A DNA stretch of 64,000 nucleotides from Myxococcus eversor (lineage in GTDB: Bacteria > Myxococcota > Myxococcia > Myxococcales > Myxococcaceae). A program made the translations under genes and the position numbers. The notes beneath the pieces were generated by a model. The model saw nothing but the letters and a program-made list of their open reading frames with translations, searched no databases and had not been told where the DNA came from. Where the stretch lies: the NCBI RefSeq assembly GCF_010894455.1, contig NZ_JAAIXY010000011.1, positions 248,001 through 312,000 of the forward strand. Direction: 5' to 3'. The number at the start of each line of letters is the position of its first letter. The first letter of the stretch is position 1. Below, piece by piece: positions 31,827-40,200 of this stretch.

Positions 31827-31872
31827 CGAACAGTCTCCAGATACTCAACAAGGAGAAGAGGGAAGGAACGCT

Positions 31873-32352
31873 TCAGCGATTGCTGCCGCCACCGCCACCA
31901 CTCCGGCGGAGCGAGCCCACCGTGAGGGGATGGGACTCCACGGCGGGCGGCGGAGCGGGCAGGCCGTACATCAGGCGCTGCGGGGGAAGGGACGTGAGCG
32001 GCTCCACCGGGGACCGGCCGTTGATGACGTTCGGCGTCGGCGGTGGAGGCGGAGAGGGCGAATGGGCCGCGACAGGTGTGCCGGTGCTGGCGACGGCCTG
32101 CTGGAAGTGCCCGGCCGCGATGGGACTGGTGAAGCGGGTGTCCTGGCTGGCGTCGAGCATGCGCAGCATGTGGACCGCCTCCGATACGTGCTCTTTCTCC
32201 TCTGTCGCCAGGTGGAGGAAGAACGCCTTCACTTCGGGGTGGGTGGCGGCCCGGGCGAAGGACTCGTATTCGTTGATGGTCTCCAGCTCACGCGCCAGCA
32301 CGCGGCGGATGCGCGCCACGTCGTCCAGGTCGCTGTCCGGGGTATCGGCCAT
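31873..32352 (-). CDS. encB: Encapsulin cargo, ferritin-like protein EncB
   Basis: Encapsulated ferritin-like protein that oxidises Fe(II) inside the EncA shell. 159 aa from ATG 32352 (AAGGG upstream). The N-terminal helical pair carries the metal motif: ELETINEYE (residues 22-30) and EEKEH (51-55). A Pro/Ser-rich linker follows, and the C-terminus holds the encapsulin targeting peptide LTVGSLRR at residues 143-150, then a Gly-rich tail. A weaker similar piece, LTSLPPQRL, lies about 30 residues earlier. Forms an operon with encA (46-base gap). Confidence 0.93.
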   Translation of the reverse strand: MADTPDSDLDDVARIRRVLARELETINEYESFARAATHPEVKAFFLHLATEEKEHVSEAVHMLRMLDASQDTRFTSPIAAGHFQQAVASTGTPVAAHSPSPPPPPTPNVINGRSPVEPLTSLPPQRLMYGLPAPPPAVESHPLTVGSLRRSGGGGGSNR

Positions 32353-32457
32353 TGGGAATGGACCCTTGCAATGCGCCGGGGGCACCGTCAAGAGAAACAG
32401 GGCCCGGTGGGTTTCCTGCTTCATGCCACTTGACGTCACGCGTAGAGTCCGCCGCTC
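32353..32457. promoter_or_regulatory. Divergent promoter region of encB and murJ
   Basis: Only 105 bases separate the two divergent starts. TTGACG-like hexamers occur on both strands (plus 32428-32433; minus near 32391), but neither has a convincing -10 at the right distance. No sigma-54 GG/GC pair with proper spacing was found. Confidence 0.35.
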
Positions 32458-34158
32458 GTGACCGCCTCCGTGCCCGAGCCTTCCCCGCCGCCTCCCACCG
32501 CCTCGCCCCCTCGGTCCGAGCGCTCCAGCGGCCGAGGCGCGCTGCTCGTGGCCACCGGCATTCTCGCCTCCAAGCTCGTGGGGCTCGTGCGCGAGCGCGT
32601 CTTCGCGCACTACCTGGGGAACGAGGCGGCCGCGGCCATCTTCAAGGCGGCGCTGCGCATCCCCAACTTCCTGCAGAACCTGTTTGGCGAGGGCGTGCTC
32701 TCCGGCTCGTTCATTCCGGTGTATGCCCAACTGCTTGGCCGCAAGGACACGGAGGAGGCGGACCGGGTGGCGGGCGCGGTGTTCGGCCTGCTGTCCTTGG
32801 CCACCGCGCTGCTCGTGGGCGCGGGCATGCTCTTCACCCCGCTCTTCGTGGACCTCATCGCTCCGGGCTTCGAGGGCTACTCACGCGAGCTGGCCATCCG
32901 CGTGGTGCGCATCCTCTTCCCGGGCACCGGCTTCCTGGTCCTGAGCGCCTGGTGTCTGGGCATCCTCAACAGCCACCGCCGCTTCCTGCTGTCGTACCTG
33001 GCGCCCGTCGTGTGGAACGGCGCCATCATCCTCACGCTGCTGGTGCTCGGCGGCCGGTATAGCGAGGAGCGACTGGTGGAGCTGCTCGCCTACGGCGTCG
33101 TGGCGGGCAGCTTCCTCCAGTTCGCGGTGCAGGTGCCCAGCGTCCTCAATCTCCTGGGGCGTTTCAGGCCGTCGCTCTCCACCGTGGCGGCGCCGGTGCG
33201 CCAGGTGCTCAAGAGCTTCGGGCCCGTCGTCCTGGGGCGAGGCGTGGTGCAGTTCAGCGCGTGGGTGGACACGGCCTTCGCCACGCTCATCTCCGGGCGG
33301 GCCATGTCCTCGCTGGTCTACGCGCAGACCATCTATCTGATCCCGGTGAGCCTCTTCGGCATGGCGGTGTCCGCGGCGGAGCTGCCGGAGATGGCGCGCG
33401 CGGCGGACGGCGAGCGGGAAGAGGTCGTCGCGAAGCTTCGGGCGCGCATCGACGCGGGCGCGCGGCGCATCGCCTTCTGGGTGGTGCCCTCGGCCGCGGC
33501 CTTCTTCTTCCTGGGGGACATGGTCGCCGCGGCGCTGCTGCAGACGGGCCGCTTCAGCGCGGCGGACTCGCGCTACCTCTGGTACCTGCTCATCGGCGCG
33601 TCCGTGGGGCTGGTGGCCGCCACCGTGGGCCGGCTCTATGCCTCCGCGTTCTACGCGCTGAAGGATCCAAAGACGCCGTTGCGCTTCGCCATCGTCCGCG
33701 TGGCGCTGGGCTCGCTGGGCGCCTGGGCCCTGGGCCTTCACGGGCCCGAGTGGCTGGGGCTTCCCCCCGAACTGGGCGCGCTCGGCCTCACGCTCTCCAG
33801 CGGCATGGTGGCCTGGCTGGAGTCGACCCTCCTGCGCCGCAAGCTCTCCCGACAGTTGGGCCGGGTGGGCGTGCCCTCGGGGTTGCTGCCCCGGCTGTGG
33901 GGCGCGGCGGTGATCGGCGGGGTGGTGGCCCTGGGGGTGAAGCTGGGGCTTGCCTCGGTGCTGGGTCCCATGCCCGGAGTACAAGAAGAGTGGGGTGGCG
34001 CCTTCCTCGCCCCCCCCGCGCTGCATCCCATCCTGGGATTCGTCGCCGTCGCCCTCCCGATGGGAGTAATCTATTTCGCGGTGGCCGCGGCGCTCGGCGT
34101 TCCAGAGGCCAGCGCGGTGTTCCGCAAGGTTTCTGGCCGCCTGCAGCGCAAGCGCTAA
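32458..34158 (+). CDS. murJ: Lipid II flippase MurJ
   Basis: Moves lipid-linked peptidoglycan precursor across the inner membrane. 566 aa, about 14 membrane helices, starting at GTG 32458. After a Pro/Ser-rich cytoplasmic head comes the MurJ start RGALLVATGILASKLVGLVRE, then FKAALRIPNFLQNLFGEGVLSGSFIPVY, which contains the conserved transport residues. SLVYAQTIYLIPVSLFGMAV near residue 285 is also typical. The periplasmic tail region near residue 510 is Pro-rich. Divergent from encB. Confidence 0.93.
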   Translation: MTASVPEPSPPPPTASPPRSERSSGRGALLVATGILASKLVGLVRERVFAHYLGNEAAAAIFKAALRIPNFLQNLFGEGVLSGSFIPVYAQLLGRKDTEEADRVAGAVFGLLSLATALLVGAGMLFTPLFVDLIAPGFEGYSRELAIRVVRILFPGTGFLVLSAWCLGILNSHRRFLLSYLAPVVWNGAIILTLLVLGGRYSEERLVELLAYGVVAGSFLQFAVQVPSVLNLLGRFRPSLSTVAAPVRQVLKSFGPVVLGRGVVQFSAWVDTAFATLISGRAMSSLVYAQTIYLIPVSLFGMAVSAAELPEMARAADGEREEVVAKLRARIDAGARRIAFWVVPSAAAFFFLGDMVAAALLQTGRFSAADSRYLWYLLIGASVGLVAATVGRLYASAFYALKDPKTPLRFAIVRVALGSLGAWALGLHGPEWLGLPPELGALGLTLSSGMVAWLESTLLRRKLSRQLGRVGVPSGLLPRLWGAAVIGGVVALGVKLGLASVLGPMPGVQEEWGGAFLAPPALHPILGFVAVALPMGVIYFAVAAALGVPEASAVFRKVSGRLQRKR

Positions 34159-34397
34159 GTCCGCGCCATTGCTCGGCTCCTGACGGGGCAGGCAGGCTTT
34201 GATTGGGGGTGCAAACAGGTGTCGGAAGGGAAGGCGTAATGGGCTCTCTTCGTTAGGGTCCAGGTGGCGGTGTGGACCACGTGCGTGTCATCGGGGCTTC
34301 CTCCCGACAGGGCGCGCGTGTAGAGTGCGCCGCCTTTTTCATGGGCTCCGGCTTCACGGGAAGTCTGGGCTGACTTCGTCTCAGGAAGGTCTCGGCA
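34159..34397 (+). promoter_or_regulatory. Upstream region of the S1-domain protein gene
   Basis: 239 non-coding bases. I see no hairpin terminator after murJ and no clear promoter; an AGGAAGGT ribosome-binding site stands at 34382-34389. Confidence 0.35.
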
Positions 34398-36398
34398 GTG
34401 AGCGACGAGAAGAACGGTTCCAATGCGGGCGGTCCTGGCGGAATGGGCCCCAAGAAGCCGAAGGCGACCTTCGGCGACGTGATGCTCGGCATTCCTTCGG
34501 GCGGCGCGAGCCGTGGCGAGGGAGGTCGCGGCGGCGGCGGTGGTCGCGGAGGCGAGCGCGGCGGTCCCGGTCAGGGACGCGGTGCGCAGCCGCGCCCCGA
34601 GGGAGGAGCGCCCGGCGAGGAGCGCCGTCCGCGGGGTGCTGACCGAGGCGGCGAGCGCCGCGGTGGTGGCGGCGAGCGCCGTCCGTCCGGTCCCATGGTC
34701 GTCGTGAAGCGGGCTTCGGGTGCCATCGAAACGCGGGGTCCGGTGGGTGATCAGCCCGCCGAGGCGACCGCGACCGCGGAGGCGACCACGGCCGCCGCCG
34801 AGGCCTCCGGTGCCACGCCGACTCCGACGCCGCGCCCTGTCGCGCCGACGCCGGCGCCTTCCACGGCGCTGTACGAGGAGCAACCTGAATCCGAGTCCTT
34901 CGCCGAGATGTTCGAGGCGCAGGCCAAGGAGGGGGGCACTCCGGGTCGTCGAGGCGTGCGCCTGGGCGAGAAGGTCAAGGGCACCATCTTCCAGCTCGGC
35001 GCGGACACCGCGTTCGTGTCGCTGGAGGGTTCGGCCAAGAGCGAGGCGATGATCGAGCTTCGCGAGCTCAAGGACGACGAGGGCATCCTGCGCTTCGGCG
35101 TCGGCGACAGCCTGGAGGCGCACGTCATCGAGTTGGGCGCCAAGGGCATCGTCCTGAGCCGTGCGCTGGCCAAGGGCAGCGCGTCCATGGCGATGCTGGC
35201 CGAGGCTCGCGCTTCCGGCATGCCCGTCGAGGGCATGGTGCTGAGCGTGAACAAGGGCGGTGTGGAGGTCGCCATCGGCGACCAGCGCGCCTTCTGCCCC
35301 ATCAGCCAGTTGGACCTGCGCTACGTGGAGAAGCCGGACCAGTTCATCGGCGAGAAGCTCAAGTTCCGCGTCACGGAAGTGCGTGACCGCAACGTGGTGC
35401 TGTCGCGCCGCTCGCTGCTCGAGGACGAGCAGCGTCAGCTCGCCTCGGAGACGCGCAAGAACCTGGCCCAGGGCAGCATCGTCAAGGGCAAGGTCTCCGG
35501 CGTGCGCGACTTCGGCGTGTTCGTGGACCTGGGCGGCGTGGAGGGAATGATCCCCGTCTCCGAGCTCTCGTACACGCGCGTGGGTCACCCCAGCGACGTG
35601 GTGAAGTCCGGCGACGAGGTGGAGGTGGAGATCCTGCGCATGGAGCCCGCGCAGCCCAACTCGCCCGACAAGACCAAGCAGAAGGAGCGCATCACGCTGT
35701 CCATGCGCTCGCGGCAGGAGGACCCGTTCAAGAAGGCGATCTCCGAGATCAAGGAGGGAGACCGCCTGCAGGGCAAGGTCGTCCGGCTCCAGCAGTTCGG
35801 CGCCTTCGTGGAGCTGCGTCCCGGCGTGGACGGCCTGGTCCACATCTCCGCCCTGAGTGATCGGCGCATCGCGCACCCGCGCGACGTCGTGAAGGAAGGG
35901 GAGACCATCTGGGTCGCCGTCGAGAAGATCGACGTGAACGAAAAGCGCATCGGCCTGCGCCGCATCTCCGAGGAGGAGGCGCAGCGTCCTCCCGAGGAGC
36001 GTACGGCTCCGGTGGCGGCGGAGAAGTCCGCGCCTTCGGCTCCGGCCGCGCCGCGCCCCAAGGCGGGGCAGGTGGTGGTGGGCAAGGTGGACCGCATCGA
36101 GCCCTACGGCGTGTTCCTCCAGTTCCCGGGTGGCAAGGGTCTGCTCCCCGCGAGCGAGACGGGCACCGAGCGCGGCACGGATCTGCGCAAGCACTACGCG
36201 CTCGGCCAGGAGGTGAAGGTGGCGATTCTCGACATCGACGCCTCCGGCAAGATTCGTCTGTCCGTCACCGCCGCGGTGCGCGCCGAAGAGCGCGCCGAGG
36301 TGGAGGAGTGGCAGAAGACGCAGCAGCCGCAGGGCGCCGCCGCTGGAAAGAAGGGCTTCGGCACGCTCGCTGATCTCTTCAGCAAGTTCGGCAAGTGA
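34398..36398 (+). CDS. S1 RNA-binding-domain protein with RGG-rich N-terminus
   Basis: 666 aa from a GTG preceded by AGGAAGGT. The first ~100 residues are very rich in Gly and Arg (RGGGGGRGGERGGPGQGRG and similar), followed by an Ala/Thr/Pro linker to ~170. Five S1 (OB-fold) domains follow at roughly 187-260, 274-345, 357-436, 452-522 and 555-622; the third and fourth are the best (VKGKVSGVRDFGVFVDL; LQGKVVRLQQFGAFVELRPG). The number and order resemble ribosomal protein S1, but the RGG head is not part of standard RpsA, so I leave the symbol empty. Probably binds mRNA or rRNA in the cytoplasm. A stem-loop after the stop likely terminates it. Confidence 0.82.
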   Translation: MSDEKNGSNAGGPGGMGPKKPKATFGDVMLGIPSGGASRGEGGRGGGGGRGGERGGPGQGRGAQPRPEGGAPGEERRPRGADRGGERRGGGGERRPSGPMVVVKRASGAIETRGPVGDQPAEATATAEATTAAAEASGATPTPTPRPVAPTPAPSTALYEEQPESESFAEMFEAQAKEGGTPGRRGVRLGEKVKGTIFQLGADTAFVSLEGSAKSEAMIELRELKDDEGILRFGVGDSLEAHVIELGAKGIVLSRALAKGSASMAMLAEARASGMPVEGMVLSVNKGGVEVAIGDQRAFCPISQLDLRYVEKPDQFIGEKLKFRVTEVRDRNVVLSRRSLLEDEQRQLASETRKNLAQGSIVKGKVSGVRDFGVFVDLGGVEGMIPVSELSYTRVGHPSDVVKSGDEVEVEILRMEPAQPNSPDKTKQKERITLSMRSRQEDPFKKAISEIKEGDRLQGKVVRLQQFGAFVELRPGVDGLVHISALSDRRIAHPRDVVKEGETIWVAVEKIDVNEKRIGLRRISEEEAQRPPEERTAPVAAEKSAPSAPAAPRPKAGQVVVGKVDRIEPYGVFLQFPGGKGLLPASETGTERGTDLRKHYALGQEVKVAILDIDASGKIRLSVTAAVRAEERAEVEEWQKTQQPQGAAAGKKGFGTLADLFSKFGK

Positions 36399-36407
36399 TT
36401 CACCGCG

Positions 36408-36434
36408 CCCGAACATGTTTGAAGCGTGTTCGGG
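36408..36434 (+). terminator. Terminator of the S1-domain gene
   Basis: CCCGAACATG pairs with CGTGTTCGGG (10 bp, one T-G), 7-base loop, 10 bases after the stop. Confidence 0.65.
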
Positions 36435-36451
36435 TTCGTGGGAAATAGATG

Positions 36452-36480
36452 TTGCAGTCCACGGCGAGGGGCGGTACTAC
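36452..36480 (+). promoter_or_regulatory. Possible promoter of the first initiator tRNA gene
   Basis: TTGCAG at 36452-36457, 17-base spacer, TACTAC at 36475-36480; predicted start about 9 bases before the tRNA. It overlaps a perfect 9-bp inverted repeat CGGCGAGGG / CCCTCGCCG (36462-36491). Confidence 0.3.
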
Positions 36481-36495
36481 CTCCCTCGCCGCTGA

Positions 36496-36569
<74 letters not shown>

Positions 36570-36578
36570 TTAGGAATG

Positions 36579-36613
36579 CCAGAGGCCCGGAGAATAGAAA
36601 GCCGGGCCTCTGG
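36579..36613 (+). terminator. Perfect hairpin between the two initiator tRNA genes
   Basis: CCAGAGGCCCGG and CCGGGCCTCTGG form a perfect 12-bp stem with an 11-base A-rich loop, followed by TGTTTAT. It lies 9 bases after the first tRNA, so it can end that transcript or set the 3' processing site. Confidence 0.7.
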
Positions 36614-36637
36614 TGTTTATAGGCAGACACAACATGG

Positions 36638-36712
<75 letters not shown>

Positions 36713-36762
36713 TTGGTGTCTTTCGATGCCTGTCTGGTTTCGAAAGCGCCGCAAGGTTGAAG

Positions 36763-36799
36763 ACCCCGGTTACCAGCAATGGTGGCCGGGGTTTTCTCT
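36763..36799 (+). terminator. Intrinsic terminator after tRNA-fMet copy 2
   Basis: ACCCCGG / CCGGGGT outer stem with an inner ACCA-GCAA-TGGT stem-loop, followed by TTTTCTCTTT. Confidence 0.88.
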
Positions 36800-37137
36800 T
36801 TGGTGCGCTCCATCGTCGCCGCGCTCCTGCATCCGCTCGCCGCGCGCCAGCGCCTCACGTACTGGGTTTGCTCCAGGCGGGGCAGGGCGGCCGCTCACGA
36901 GGCGGACTGTCAGGGGCCCGACTCCCGCACGGACTCCGCGTCGTGTCTGGCTTGACACGAGGGAACCCGGGTAGGTCCGCCAGCACTGGAATGTGGCCAA
37001 CGAACACTGTAGCCACCTGATTTGACAGGGCATTTTTCAGACCCGGTCTCTCGTGGATGCGGAAATCTCCCGCCATCGTAGAAATAACCGCGATGTCGCC
37101 TTTCAACTTACACCAGTAATGGCACTAATCTCTCCAA
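36800..37137. other. Intergenic stretch before the M36 protease
   Basis: About 340 bases without a supported gene. Short open frames on both strands look random. A TTGACA hexamer at 37022-37027 is a possible -35, but no matching -10 follows and it is ~240 bases from the gene. Confidence 0.45.
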
Positions 37138-37158
37138 CAGGTGACAAATTGTCACCTG
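37138..37158. promoter_or_regulatory. Operator-like perfect palindrome upstream of the M36 protease
   Basis: Two 10-base arms, CAGGTGACAA and TTGTCACCTG, around a single A. It lies 107 bases before the protease GTG in an A+T-rich stretch. The perfect symmetry and short centre are typical of a dimeric repressor or activator site. Confidence 0.6.
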
Positions 37159-37265
37159 GGAGCCAATCAGAACAGACCTGAACTTCCGGCGAGGTTGTCG
37201 GAAAGCGACGTATCGGGTCTCCCGGGCGGCTCCCACCCCGCGCAATCCCATGGGAGCACCCCCAC

Positions 37266-40200
37266 GTGAGAAGGTTGGTTGCCAAGCTGTCCGGCCTGGC
37301 GCTGGTACTTTCAGGTACCGGCTCCTTCGCCCGGACGCTGCCGAACTACGACGCATTCCTTGAGGCGAAGCCCGCGAGCCGTACCACCGCGAGCTTCAAG
37401 CCGGTGGACGCCGACACGAATGTCCGTGTCACCCACCGCGACGAGCACACCGGCGCGCCCCGCTTCCTCTGGGCCAACGGTGGCGCTCAGGCGAACAACA
37501 AGCTGAAGGCGCAGTACGCCAGCATGGCGCCTGCGCAGGCGGCCCTCGCCCAGCTTGGCGACTACGCGACGCTGTACGGCGTGAAGTCGTTCGAGGTGGC
37601 TGGCGCGCGCGTCTCCGGCGTCAAGGAGCTGGCCGCGGGCGTCAAGGTCGTCACCGTGGCGCAGGAGATCTCCGGCGTCGAGGTGTTTCGCCAGAGCCTC
37701 CGGCTGCTCCTGAACAAGCAGAACGAGCTGGTGTCCGTCTCCGGCACCATCTCCGAGCACGTCACCGCGACGCGCACGGTCCCCGAGCGCCTGCAGTTCA
37801 AGCTGTCCGCGAAGTCCGCCATCGCCGCCGCCTTCCAGGATGTCACGGGCGCCGCGCTCGACGGCAGCCTGCTGATGCAGGTGAAGAGCGCGAAGCCCAC
37901 GGGGCGCTACACGCGCTACACCCTGGCCTCGTACGCGCGTCCTCAGGATGAGGGCCTCCGGGAGCCGGCTCGCTCCAAGCAGGTCTACTACGCGCTGCCG
38001 AACGCGCTGGTGCCCGCGTACTACGTCGAGGTCATCGCCGGGCGCGAGAACAGCGTCGATTCGGACGCGTACGCGTACGTCATCTCCGCGGTGGATGGTC
38101 GAGTGCTGTCTCGCAAGAACATGCGCGAGGAAGCCGCCTTCAGCTACCGCGTCTTCGCGGACTCCACACCCCCGTATACGCCTCACGACGGCCCGTCGGG
38201 CACGAACGCCACGCCGCACCCGGACGGAGCGCCGACCGGCTGGCGTCCCCCGTTCGTTCCTCCCTCGCTCGTCACCCTGCAGAACGCGCCCTACAGCCAG
38301 AATGACCCGTGGCTGCCGGCCGGCGCCACGGTGACCACCGGCAACAACGTGGACGCGTACGCGGACCTCGTGGCGCCGGACTACTACAGCGCGGGCGACC
38401 TTCGCCCCACCGTCACCGCCCCCGGCGTGTTCGACCGGACGATGCTGTTCGACATCCAGCCGAACGCCAACGCCGAGCAGATCGCCGCGGCGACGACCAG
38501 CTTGTTCTTCATGAACAACTGGCTGCACGACTGGTACTACGACACGGGTTTTGACGAGTCGACGGGCAACGCGCAGCTCAACAACTTCGACCGCGGTGGC
38601 GAGGACGGCGACCCCATCCAGGCGCAGGCGCAGGACTACAGCGGCGTCGACAACGCCAACATGCTGACGCCGGCGGATGGTGCCTCGCCGCGCATGCAGA
38701 TGTACCGCTTCTCCGGCCCGCGCATCGCGCGCCTGACGGTGAATGCTCCGGGCAACGTCGCGGGTAACTATAACGTCGGCATCGCGTCGGGCATGGGCGC
38801 CCAGGTGTTCAACGTCGTGGGCAACGTCGTCATCGCGCTGGACGAGGTCACCGCGGGTGGTCCGTCCACCACGGACGGTTGCACCGCGCTGACCAACGCG
38901 GCGGCGGTGGCCGGGAACATCGCCCTCGTCGACCGCGGTGGCTGCGGCTTCATCGACAAGCTCACCATGGCGCAGAACGCGGGGGCGACGGGTATCATCG
39001 TCGCGGACAACGCCGCGGGCCCTGTCGCGGACATGGGCGGCGCCTCCACCACGCTCACCATCCCCGCGCTGCGCATCACCCTGGCGGATGGCAACCTGCT
39101 CCGCAACGCGCCGGGCCTCAACGTGCGCCTGGTCCGTGAGGCGAGCATTGGCCCGGACGGCACCGTCGACAACATCATCGTCGCGCACGAGTGGGGGCAC
39201 TACATCAGCAACCGCCTCGTCCTCGACGCGGGCGGTCTGGTCAACAACCAGGGTCGCGCGATGGGCGAGGGCTGGGCGGACTTCCACGCCCTGCTCATGG
39301 TGACCCGGGCGGAGGACATCAACGTCCCCTCCAACGCCAACTGGAACGGTGCCTACGGCGCGGCGGAGTTCGCCCCGCGCTATGGCTCACCCGACAGCGC
39401 CTTCTTCGGCATCCGTCGCGTGACGTACTCGTCCGACATGGCGAAGAACGCACTGACGTTCGGTCACATCGCGAACTCGGCGACCCTGCCGACCACCGCG
39501 CCCCTCATCCCGAACGCCAGCGTGAACTCGCAGGTCCACAACTCCGGTGAAGTGTGGGCCACCATGCTGTGGGAGGCATATACCTCGCTGCTGCGCGCGC
39601 ACCCGTTCCAGGAGGCCCAGGACCGGATGAAGCGGTACATCGTCCTGGGGTACATGCAGACGCCGTTCGCGCCGACCTTCCTGGAAGCGCGTGACGCCGT
39701 CCTCGCGGGTGCCTATTCCGTGGACCCCGCGGATGCGGAGCGCATGTGGGTCGCCTTCGCCAAGCGCGGTGCCGGTGTCGGCGCCGTGGCTCCGTCCTAT
39801 GTCTCCACCACCCACGAGGGTGTGGTGCAGAGCTTCCGCACGGGTCCCGCGCTGGGGCTGATGAGCGCGACGCTCTCCGACGACCTGCCCGCCAGTTCGT
39901 GTGATCGCGACGGCGTGCTCGACAATGGTGAGACGGGCCGCATCCTCGTCACCATCGCGAACACCGGCTCGCACCCCTCGCGCAATGGCTCCATCACCGT
40001 GTTCTCCCCGACCCGCGGTGTCAGCATCGCCAACGGCGGCTTTGTCCGGCTGCCGGAGCTCGCCGTCTTCGATCAGACGACGGTGTCCGTGCCCGTGACG
40101 CTGACGGGCGCGGCCCCGAACTCCGTCGCGGAGTTCATCATCTCCTTCCGCGATGAGAACCAGGCGGTTCCGGGCGACGTGGTGGCTTCGCTTTCCGCGA

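Noticed and set aside
32353-32457. Sigma-54 promoter for the encapsulin operon
   Set aside because: GG and GC pairs occur by chance in this G+C-rich stretch, but none has both the right 10-base spacing and the TTGC context.
37022-37027. Exact TTGACA as promoter of the M36 protease
   Set aside because: No plausible -10 at 16-18 bases and about 240 bases from the start; kept only as a note in the intergenic entry.
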